Source of the DNA: Amycolatopsis coloradensis
GTDB taxonomy: Bacteria; Actinomycetota; Actinomycetes; Mycobacteriales; Pseudonocardiaceae
Length of the DNA: 64,000 nt
Direction of reading: 5' to 3'
NCBI RefSeq assembly: GCF_001953865.1
Contig: NZ_MQUQ01000026.1
Coordinates: 1 to 64,000, forward strand
Shown here: positions 7,438 through 16,100 of the stretch, one piece after another
How the letters are laid out: every line of letters begins with the position of its first letter
Numbering within the stretch: position 1 is the stretch's first letter
The notes under the pieces: generated by a model
Seen by the model: the letters and a program-made list of their open reading frames with translations, nothing else
The model's database searches: none
What the model was told of the DNA's origin: nothing
Position numbers and translations under genes: made by a program

Positions 7438-9617
7438 TGACCAGCCGGGTGGATGGACCGCTGAAGGTCACGGGCCGGGCCGGGTACGGAGCGGACCACA
7501 CCTTCCCGGGCCTGGTACACGGCTACGTCGTGACCAGCACGATCGCCCACGCGGAGATCGAGTCGATGGACGTCACGGAGGCGAAGGGCGCTCCGGGCGT
7601 GATCAGCGTTTACACCCCGTTCGACCCGCTGGAACTGCGCACCCCGGTCACCCCGTTCTTCGGCGAGACCTGGGTTCCCTTGCAGGACAAGGAAGTCGCC
7701 TACTACGGCCAGCCGATCGGCTTCGTCGTGGCCGAGACCTACGAGCAGGCGCGCGACGCCGCGATGCTCGTCGAGGTCTCCTATCGGCAGCGGCCCGCGC
7801 TGACTTCGCTACAGGACGGGCTCGCTTCGGCCGAAGACGCGCCGGCTGCCCGGGGTGGTGAACCATCGTCCTTCGAGGTCCTCGCTCCCGACGTCGAGTC
7901 CATTGAGGACGCACTGGCCGCGAGTCCGGTGGTCGTCGAAGCCACGTACACCACCGCGACCCAGAATCACGCCGCGCTGGAACCGCATTCCGCGGTCGCG
8001 GTGTGGGGACCCGACGGCTTGACCATCCACAGCGGCAACCAGGGATCCGACTTGCAGGCGGTGGAGCTGGCGGGCGCGCTGGAGACGAAACCGTCCGAGG
8101 TGCACGCGGTGAACCCGTTCGTGGGCGGGGCGTTCGGGGGCAAGGGCCGCACCTCCGTGCCGGCGTTCCTCGCCGCGGCGGCGGCCAGGCTCCTCGACCG
8201 GCCCGTGAAGGCCGCGCTCAGCCGTGAGCAGGTCTTCACCGCGACCGCGGGCCGCGCCGCGACCGTGCAGAAGATCGCCCTCGGCGCGGAGCACGATGGC
8301 ACGCTGAACGCGCTGCGGCACGATTCGTGGTGCAGCACGGCGATGGACCGCTCGTTCGTCGAACCGACGTCGCACGGCACCTCGCGCGAGTGGTACGCCA
8401 CCCGCAACCTGGCCATCAGCCAGAAAATGGTGCCGCTGAACATCCCGCCGACCACCTTCATGCGGGCGCCGGGCGAGGCGCCCGGATCGTTCGCGCTGGA
8501 GAGCGCGATCGACGAACTCGCCGTCGCACTGGGCATGGACCCGATCGAGCTGCGTCAGCGGAACAACTCGACCGCGCCGCCTGGCAAGGATTTGCAGTGG
8601 TCGAGCAAACACCTCGACGAATGCTTCCGCGTCGGCGCGGCCAGGTTCGGTTGGTCGGACCGCTCGCCCCAGGGGCGGACCGATGGCGACTGGCTCGTGG
8701 GTGTCGGCACCGCCACCGCCATGTTCCCCGCCCTGCGGTTCCCGGCCACCGTCGAGATCACCCTCCTGCCCGACGACACGGCCGTCGTCGCGACCAGCGG
8801 GGCGGACCCGGGAACCGGTCTGCTGACCGTGATCTCCCTGATCGGCGGGGAGTCACTGGACATCTCGCCGGACCGGATCGTGCCCCGGCTCGGTGACTCG
8901 GCCCTGCCACCCGGCGGCCTGTCCGGCGGCTCGACCGCCACCGCGAGCGTGGGGACGGCCATCATGATCGCCGCCGCCACGGCGATCGACGACCTGCTCG
9001 CCGCGGCGTCGGCCCCGGGCGCGCCGTTCGACGGCATGGATGTCTCCTACGCGGACGGCCGGGTACTGGCCGGGGACCGGACGATGACCTTCGGCGAGGT
9101 GCTGCGGGAACTGAAGCGCCCGTCGATCTCCGTGACCGGCTCGTCGGCACCCGGCGAAGAGCTGACGAAGCACTCGTTCAGCTCGTTCGGCGCCCAATTC
9201 TGCGAAGTTCGCGTGCACAAGTGGACGCGCGAGATCCGGGTGTCCCGCATGCTCGGCGTATTCGACACCGGCCGGATCATCAACCCGACGGCGGCTCGAA
9301 GCCAGATCGCCGGTGGCATGATCTGGGGTGTTTCGGCCGCGCTGCACGAGGGGCTGGAGATCGAGGACAGCGGACGATTCGCCAACGGCGACTTCGCGAG
9401 CTATCTGATCCCGGTGAACGCGGACATCCCCGAGGTCGACGTCCACTTCGTCGAATACCCGGACACCCTGCACAACTCGGTCGGCGCGAAAGGACTGGGC
9501 GAGATCGGCACCGTCGGGATGGCGGCGGCCGTCGCGAACGCCGTCCACAACGCGACCGGCATCCGGGTGCGGCACATCCCCATCCTCATCGAGGACCTCC
9601 TCGACGGGGGTTCTTGA
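7437..9617 (+). CDS. Molybdenum hydroxylase, molybdopterin subunit (PaoC/YagR-like)
   Basis: A 726-residue catalytic subunit. The N-terminal hammerhead domain starts DGPLKVTGRAGYGAD. Cofactor-binding segments include QNHAALEPHSAVAVW, GGAFGGKG, and RAPGEAPG. The conserved active-site Glu lies in GAKGLGEIGTVG near the C-terminus. Such enzymes oxidise aldehydes or N-heterocycles using molybdopterin cytosine dinucleotide. ATGA overlap with the FAD subunit gene. No cofactor-insertion (XdhC-type) chaperone follows; a terminator hairpin does. Closest in layout to PaoABC aldehyde oxidoreductase; substrate unproven. Confidence 0.93.
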   Translation: MTSRVDGPLKVTGRAGYGADHTFPGLVHGYVVTSTIAHAEIESMDVTEAKGAPGVISVYTPFDPLELRTPVTPFFGETWVPLQDKEVAYYGQPIGFVVAETYEQARDAAMLVEVSYRQRPALTSLQDGLASAEDAPAARGGEPSSFEVLAPDVESIEDALAASPVVVEATYTTATQNHAALEPHSAVAVWGPDGLTIHSGNQGSDLQAVELAGALETKPSEVHAVNPFVGGAFGGKGRTSVPAFLAAAAARLLDRPVKAALSREQVFTATAGRAATVQKIALGAEHDGTLNALRHDSWCSTAMDRSFVEPTSHGTSREWYATRNLAISQKMVPLNIPPTTFMRAPGEAPGSFALESAIDELAVALGMDPIELRQRNNSTAPPGKDLQWSSKHLDECFRVGAARFGWSDRSPQGRTDGDWLVGVGTATAMFPALRFPATVEITLLPDDTAVVATSGADPGTGLLTVISLIGGESLDISPDRIVPRLGDSALPPGGLSGGSTATASVGTAIMIAAATAIDDLLAAASAPGAPFDGMDVSYADGRVLAGDRTMTFGEVLRELKRPSISVTGSSAPGEELTKHSFSSFGAQFCEVRVHKWTREIRVSRMLGVFDTGRIINPTAARSQIAGGMIWGVSAALHEGLEIEDSGRFANGDFASYLIPVNADIPEVDVHFVEYPDTLHNSVGAKGLGEIGTVGMAAAVANAVHNATGIRVRHIPILIEDLLDGGS

Positions 9618-9695
9618 GGAGAAGGGTGGCGACGTCGTGGCTCCGGCCAGATAGCCCGACTTGCCACTCATGACCCGCTACCGCCGCTGAGCTGT

Positions 9696-9743
9696 CCTGA
9701 AGGCCAGGTTTGAGACGTGATCGTCTCAAACCTGGCCTTCAGG
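9696..9743. terminator. Strong 22-bp stem terminator after the molybdenum hydroxylase operon
   Basis: Perfect 22-bp arms (9696-9717 and 9722-9743) flank a 4-nt loop tgat, 79 nt after the operon stop. There is no T-tract on either strand. The symmetric stem could act in both directions. Confidence 0.7.
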
Positions 9744-9851
9744 CCACGGGACCGACCCGGGGCGACTGTCCCCGATGCGTGACCGCGACGTCCTCTCGGA
9801 GGGCACCTCCGGTTACGTCCGCAAGATCTGCTGACAAAAACCGGCGAAGGA

Positions 9852-9878
9852 TGTCGAGACCGGCGTGGCGGCTCCGTC
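9852..9878 (+). promoter_or_regulatory. ECF-sigma-type promoter upstream of DHFR-family gene
   Basis: TGTCGA (9852-9857), a 17-nt spacer, CGTC (9875-9878), 51 nt before the ATG. The pattern resembles promoters described for ECF41/ECF42-type sigma factors, which often serve small DGPF/YCII or similar enzymes. No ECF sigma gene lies in this window, so the factor would act in trans. Confidence 0.45.
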
Positions 9879-9928
9879 CCCGGGGCGGATGCGGCCGACG
9901 TGGCCGCGCGCAGACCGGAAGGGCAGCC

Positions 9929-10495
9929 ATGCGAAAACTCGTAGTCCAGCAGTGGGTCACCGCCGACAACATCGCCGCGGAGGAGGACGGCGGGCTCGGC
10001 TTCGTGTCGGTGGAGCCCTTTTCCGAGAAGTCCGACCCGGCGTTCAAGGCGAGCGTGATGGGGCTCATCGACTCGGTCGACACGCTGATCCTCGGCGCGA
10101 ACACCTACGCCCAGACCAAGGACTACTGGCCGCACGCCGAAAAGCAGGGCGAATACGGCGAGAAGCTCAACAACCTCACCAAGTTCGTCGCCTCGTCGAA
10201 GCTGGACGACGCCCCTTGGGGCGACTTTCCCGCCGCGACCGTGACACGCGATCCGGCCGCCACCGTCCAGGAGCTCAAGGAGCGGGACGGTAAGGACATC
10301 TGGCTGTGGGGAAGCTTGAAACTCATGCGATCGCTGCTGAACACCGGCCATGTCGACGAAATCCGGCTGCTGGTCTGCCCGGTGACACGCGGCAAGGGAA
10401 CGCGCGTTTTCGAGGATCGGCAGGAGCTGAAGCCGGTCGAGGCCACCTTGTTCGAGAACGGCCTGACACTGCTGCGCTACGAGATCAGGAAGTAG
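9929..10495 (+). CDS. Dihydrofolate reductase family protein (RibD C-terminal-like)
   Basis: A 188-residue protein of the DHFR/RibD-C fold. It has MRKLVVQQWVTADN at the start, DTLILGANTYAQ at about 51-62, KFVASSKLDD, the nucleotide-binding loop IWLWGSLKLMRSLL, and the terminal LTLLRYEIRK. Most actinobacterial members are not the essential DHFR and are of unknown substrate, probably NADPH-dependent reductases. The ATG at 9929 follows ggaagggcag. It is preceded by an ECF-type promoter and stands alone, so it may belong to a stress regulon. Confidence 0.88.
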   Translation: MRKLVVQQWVTADNIAAEEDGGLGFVSVEPFSEKSDPAFKASVMGLIDSVDTLILGANTYAQTKDYWPHAEKQGEYGEKLNNLTKFVASSKLDDAPWGDFPAATVTRDPAATVQELKERDGKDIWLWGSLKLMRSLLNTGHVDEIRLLVCPVTRGKGTRVFEDRQELKPVEATLFENGLTLLRYEIRK

Positions 10496-10590
10496 CGCCG
10501 GTCGAATTGTGGCAACCTCAGGGACGCCTGGACGCCGCGAACAGGAAAGACCGGGGAGCGCATGAAGAGAGATGTTCCGCCATCCTGACC

Positions 10591-11376
10591 GTGGTGCTGG
10601 CCATGGTGTTGACCGCCGCGGCTCCCGCCGGAGCGAAACCCGGCTTCGACAGGGAACTCCAAGCGCGTGTTTCGCGCGCTCAGGCCTATGCCGACAGCAG
10701 GCCCGGCGAGACCGGGATCGTCCTCCGGGACCGCTGGACCGGTGCCGTCCACCGGAGTGCGGCCGCCGGGGCCCTGATCTGGGCCTGTTCCACCCCGAAG
10801 CTGGCGATGGCCGTCGACCTGTTGCTGCGCGACGACTCCGGGGCCGTCCAGTTGACCGCCGAGGACCGGGACCTGATCCACCGGATGCTCGACACCAGCG
10901 ACAACGCCGCCGCCCACACGTTGTGGACCCGGTACGGCGGGGAGGCCGAGTTCGCCAAGCGGTTCCCGTCCTACGGGATGACCGACATGCGGTTCACCGA
11001 TCAGCACCCGCACCACTGGGGCTGGATCCTGACCACCGCGAACGACCTGGACCGGCTGGTCGACTACGTGCTGACGAGGTTGCCGCGGCAGCACCGCGAC
11101 TACATCGTCCACGAGTTGCGGACCGTCGCCGTCAACCAGCGGTGGGGAGTCTGGGGTGCCGGCTCCGCCGCGCGGCCGGGGAACAAGAACGGCTGGTCCG
11201 ATGACAACGACGACGGTTCCTGGATCGTGAACTCGGCCGGTTTCGTCGGGCCGCACGAGCGGTACACCCTCGCCATGATGAACAACACGAAGGTCATCCA
11301 GAACGGTTTCGAAACCGGCCAGGAGACCACGACCAAGATCAGCGGAATCCTGTTCAAGGGGTACTTCGGGGATTGA
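10591..11376 (+). CDS. Serine hydrolase (beta-lactamase fold), N-terminus probably frameshifted
   Basis: Secreted-type serine hydrolase of the penicillin-recognising fold. The SxxK motif is STPK (in WACSTPKLAMAV), the SxN motif is SDN (LDTSDNAAAHTLW), and the KxG equivalent is KNG (GNKNGWSDD). The N-terminus AILTVVLAMVLTAAAPAGA is a signal-peptide core, but the only well-placed ATG (10562, MKR, with ggggagcgc upstream) is one base out of frame. One missing base near 10565-10575 would give a normal signal peptide. The GTG at 10591 is a fallback start without a charged n-region. Could be a beta-lactamase or a cell-wall peptidase. Confidence 0.72.
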   Translation: MVLAMVLTAAAPAGAKPGFDRELQARVSRAQAYADSRPGETGIVLRDRWTGAVHRSAAAGALIWACSTPKLAMAVDLLLRDDSGAVQLTAEDRDLIHRMLDTSDNAAAHTLWTRYGGEAEFAKRFPSYGMTDMRFTDQHPHHWGWILTTANDLDRLVDYVLTRLPRQHRDYIVHELRTVAVNQRWGVWGAGSAARPGNKNGWSDDNDDGSWIVNSAGFVGPHERYTLAMMNNTKVIQNGFETGQETTTKISGILFKGYFGD

Positions 11377-11529
11377 TCGCTGAATCCTGATCTCCGCGAA
11401 AGACCATGGTGGCCCGGAATTTGACAATTCCGGCGCCACCGAACGGAGGTTGTGCCTTGCGGAGCGGTGGCCAGACTGGAGGTCATCACGTCCATTTCGG
11501 CAGACCTTTGTTCGGTGCGTGGAGGACGG

Positions 11530-13140
11530 ATGAGACTCGATCGGAAGCTCGCCGTGGCGGCCGTCGTGCTGATGGCGTTGTCACCGACCACTTCGGCGTC
11601 CATGGCCAGTGATCTGAAGACGAGACAGCAACCCGCGCCGGCCTGCTCGCCGGGCACCACGGTGGCGACCGACGACGGGCCGGTGTGCGGTGTCGCGGGA
11701 CCAGAGGTCACGTCGTGGCAAGGGATCCGCTATGCCGCGTCACCAGCCGGGAACCTGCGCTGGAAGCCGCCACGGAGGCCCGTCCCGTGGACCGAGCCGT
11801 TCGCCGCGACGACCGAGGGCGAGCAGTGCCCGCAACCGGCCGGTGCCGGGCCGGGCTCGGAGAACGAGGACTGCCTCAACCTCACCGTCCGCGTGCCCGC
11901 CAAGGTGGGACCCGGGCCGCTGGCGGTGATGGTGCAGCTCCACGGAGGCGGTTTCCTGCTGTGGAAGCCGCAGGACGCGAGTCGTCTGGTGACAGCGGGC
12001 AACGTCATCAGCGTGGAGGTCAACTACCGGCTCGGGATCTTCGGTTTCCTCGCGCACGAGGCGTTCGGCGCGCACGCCGGCAACTACGGGCTCCAGGACC
12101 AGCAGGCCGCCCTGCGCTGGGTGCAGCGCAACATCGCCCGGTTCGGCGGTGACCCGCACAACGTCACGATCTACGGCGCTTCCGCGGGCGGCTCCAGCGT
12201 CTGCGCCCACACCGCCTCGCCTGCTTCGGCAGGGCTGTTCCAGCGCGGTATCAGCGAAAGCGGGGAGTACAACTCGCTCCTCGGCGTGAACACCGTATGG
12301 CAGGCGCAGGACTGCAACGCGAAGCTGCCCACGGAGCAACAGGCCCAGCGTGCCGGGGCGCGGTTCGCCGCCGCTCTCGGCTGCGGCACCGCGCCCGACG
12401 CGGGCGCATGCCTTCGCGGGCTACCGGCCGCAGCCCTGCTCAAGCAAGCGGATCACGGGAGGAATCCCGACAACGGGACGATCGCGCCGATCGTGAACGG
12501 CACGACACTGCCGATGTCCCCGAGAGAGGCGTTCGCCACCGGGCACGTCAACGACGTGGCGCTGATCCACGGCGTGGCGCGCGACGAGACCCAGCTGCCT
12601 TCCGCGTCGACCCCCGCCGACTACGACCGGCTGGTGCGCGAGCAGTACGGCGAGCACGCTCCCGCGGTCCGCCGGACGTATCCACTGAAGCGGTTCCCGG
12701 CACCCGCCCCGTTCCTGGCCTTCCGGACCATCGTGGCCGACTCCAACTCGGTCTGCCCCTCCATGCTCAACAACGAACGGCTGGCGCGGCACATCCCGGT
12801 CTACGCCTACCAGCTGGATGCCACGGACGTGCCGCCGCAGTTCTTCCTCGACCCCACCAAACCGAACGGCGCCTACCACATCGCCGAATGGCTACTGCTG
12901 CTCCCGGGCGGCGTCAAGCTCAACCCCAATCTGCAAGTGCTGTCCGACCAGCTCGTCGCGCAGTGGACAGGGTTCGCCCGCACCGGTGACCCCACCGTGG
13001 ACGGCACACCCCGCTGGGATCCCTACACCGAAGGCAATCCCGTAGTCATGTCGCTCAACGCCGCGGGAGACAGCCAGCTCACCACCGAGATCTCTCGCCA
13101 GCACCATTGTGCTGAACTCTGGCATTCTCTGGCACGCTAG
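11530..13140 (+). CDS. Secreted carboxylesterase type B
   Basis: A 536-residue esterase. Signal peptide MRLDRKLAVAAVVLMALSPT, probably cleaved near residue 25. It has the family motifs GIRYAASPAGNLRWKPP, EDCLNLTVRVP, and the nucleophile elbow YGASAGGSS (Ser about 220). The catalytic His is in AYHIAEW (about 450). Length is typical of the cholinesterase/para-nitrobenzyl esterase family. The ATG at 11530 has ggagga. It lies 153 nt after the serine hydrolase and 38 nt before the RHS gene. The substrate is unknown, probably an extracellular ester. Confidence 0.9.
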   Translation: MRLDRKLAVAAVVLMALSPTTSASMASDLKTRQQPAPACSPGTTVATDDGPVCGVAGPEVTSWQGIRYAASPAGNLRWKPPRRPVPWTEPFAATTEGEQCPQPAGAGPGSENEDCLNLTVRVPAKVGPGPLAVMVQLHGGGFLLWKPQDASRLVTAGNVISVEVNYRLGIFGFLAHEAFGAHAGNYGLQDQQAALRWVQRNIARFGGDPHNVTIYGASAGGSSVCAHTASPASAGLFQRGISESGEYNSLLGVNTVWQAQDCNAKLPTEQQAQRAGARFAAALGCGTAPDAGACLRGLPAAALLKQADHGRNPDNGTIAPIVNGTTLPMSPREAFATGHVNDVALIHGVARDETQLPSASTPADYDRLVREQYGEHAPAVRRTYPLKRFPAPAPFLAFRTIVADSNSVCPSMLNNERLARHIPVYAYQLDATDVPPQFFLDPTKPNGAYHIAEWLLLLPGGVKLNPNLQVLSDQLVAQWTGFARTGDPTVDGTPRWDPYTEGNPVVMSLNAAGDSQLTTEISRQHHCAELWHSLAR

Positions 13141-13178
13141 GTAATCGTCCGAACGAGGACGTGCTTGAATCTGAGGTC

Positions 13179-16100
13179 ATGAGCAATCCGTTGGTCGCGC
13201 CGGTGAAGGATTCGACGACGGCGGTGTCGGGCGTGCCGTTGTTGGAGGGTGCCCTCGACCTGAAGTCGGCGATCGAGAGCGGCGACTGGGCGTCGGTCGC
13301 GTTGGGTGCGGTGGGGACCGCGCTGGACGCGCTGACCGCGGTGATGGACCCGTTCGGGGCGGTTTTCGCCGCCGGGGTCGGCTGGTTGATCGAGCACGTC
13401 GGCCCGCTGAAGGAGGCTCTCAACGCGCTCACCGGCAACGCGGACGAGATCGCGGCGCAGGCGGAGACGTGGACGAACGTCGCCAAGGAGATCGGGGACG
13501 TCGCGGTCGAGCTGGTGGACCTGGTCCAGAAGGACCTCGGCAGCTGGACGGGGGAAGCGGCCGACGCGTACCGGAATCAGGCGAAGAACACGTCGACGCT
13601 GATCGAGAGCGCGCAGAAGGGGACCGAAGGCGCCGCGAGTGGGGTGAAGACGGCGGGAGAGGTCGTCGCCGCGGTCCGGACACTGGTCCGCGACATCATC
13701 GCCGAACTCATCGGACACCTGATTTCGTGGGCGTTGCAGGTGGTGTTCACGCTCGGGATCGGGCTGGCGTGGGTCGTGCCGCAGGTGGTGGCCGCGGTGG
13801 CGAAGACGGCGTCGAAGATCGCCGGGCTGACGACGAAGCTGGTGAAGGCGCTCAAGGGCCTGATGCCGTTGTTGAAGAAGGCCGGGGATCTGTTCGACGA
13901 CGCCGGGAAGGCGTTGAAGAACCTGAAGGGCGGAACGGTCAAGCCCTCCGGCAAGCCCAAGGACATCAAGACCGAATCGCCCGGTCCGAAACCCAACCCC
14001 AAGGACGACGGCACCAGTCCGTCGGGTGATCACACCAATCCCTCCGGCGACCATTCCGGCCCGTCCGGGGACAAGGGCAACCCCGGTGGCGACAGAGGCG
14101 GCTCCGGTGGCGGGGACAAGAACGGCAACACCAGCCCGTCCGGCGATCACGTCACTCCTTCGGGTACCAAAGGTGGTCCCGGCGGCGGAGCGAAGGGAAG
14201 CCCGCCCCCGGTCCGCACCGAGCCTCCGCCCAAGCACTCGGCGCCCGACGAGCTGAACCTCTGTGGCGACCCGATCGACATCGCCACCGGTGAGGTCGTG
14301 ATGGTGCAGGACGACCTGTCATTGGCCGGGCCGCTGCCCATCCGGATCCGCCGCACGCATATGTCGAGCTACCGGGAGGGCACCGGTTTCGGCCGATCCT
14401 GGTCGTCGACCACCGACCTGCGGCTCGAGTTCACCGCCGAGCACGCCCGCTTCTTCTCCGACGACGGCACGGTTCTGACCTTCCCGCTGCCGGAACCGGG
14501 ACGGCCGATGGACTCTCTCGCCGGGCCGTCGCGAGCGCTGATGGTGGACGAGACGGGCGTCTACCGGCTGCTGACCTGGGATTCCGGGATCACGCTGTGC
14601 TTCGCGCCGATCGCGGGTGCCCCGGCCAGGGTGCTGCCGCTGACCGCGTTCGAGCTGGGCGAGAACGGACCGCGGATCGAGGTCGACCACGACGTGGAGG
14701 GCTCGGGAGTGCGCTGGCGGCACTCCGACGGTCGGGTGCTGGAGATCGACCGTGCGCGCGGCCGGGTGCGTGCGCTGCGGATGACCGATCCACCGCAAGG
14801 CCAGAACGTCGTCGTCATGCGGTACGGCTACGACGACGCGGGAAACCTCACCGAGGTGACCAACTCCTCCGGCCGCGCTCTGCGGTTCGACTACGATCCG
14901 GAGGGCCGCCTCGCGGGTTGGCAGGATCGCAACGGGATTTGGTACCGCTACGTCTACGACGCCGCCGGGCGCTGCGTGCGCACCGTCGGCGATCGCGGAT
15001 TCCTCGACTGCACCTTCGACTACGAGCCGAAGCGGACCCGCTATACCGATTCCCTCGGGAACGTCACGGTGTTCGAGCTCGACACCGCGCATCACGTGGT
15101 GCGCGAGACGAATCCACTCGGCGCGACCACCGTTTTCACGTGGGACGACCGGGACCGGATGCGGTCGAAGACCGACCCGCTCGGCCGGACCACGAGCTTC
15201 ACCTACAACGCCGACGGCGAGATTTCGAAGGTCACCCGGCCCGACGGCAGCGTGGTGCTGGTGAACCGGTCCGAGGACGGCGCGGTCGACGGAGTGCTGG
15301 CGGACGAGGGCGACCACACCCGCTACCGGGCCTACCCGGACGGTCAGGGGCCGGATCCGCGGCAGGACCCGGTCGGCGTGTCCGCCTCGATCAACCTCGA
15401 CACCGGCCCGGATCCCGACGACACCGGGTCCGAGGACCACGACCTGTTCGGACGGCCGCGCTCGGTCCCGCACGGCAGGGGACGGGCCCGGATCGGCTGG
15501 ACCGTGGAGGGGCTGCGCGCCTGGCGGGTCGGCTCGCTGAGCGAACGGCAGAGCTGGCGCTACGACAGTGAGGGCAACGAGGTCGAGCACGTCGACCCGG
15601 CGGGTCGCGCGACCCGGCGCGAATACGGCCCGTTCGACATGCTGACCGCGGAGATCGATCCGGCGGGCGGGCGGACCCAGTACACCTACGACACCGAGCT
15701 GCGGCCGTCCGTGGTGACCAACCCCAACGGGCTGACCTGGACCTACGAATACGATCCTGCGGGCCGTCTCGTCCGGCAGACCGACTTCGACGGTCGTGCG
15801 CACACCTACGCCTACGACGCGGCCGGTCAGCTGATCCGGTCCGTCGACCCCGCCGGCCGGGCCACGGACTACGGCTACGACCTGATCGGCAACCTGGTCC
15901 GGATCCGCACCGAAGACACGGAGACCACCTACGTCTACGACGCGGTCGGCGAACTGGTCCGCGCCGACGACGGCGAGTCCATTGTGGAGTTCGAACGGGA
16001 CGGGAACGGCCGGATGGTGCGCACCGTCACCGATGGACAGGAAGTGCTCTTCGAGTACGACCCGGCGGCCAACACCATCAGCAGGCGCACTCCCTCCGGC

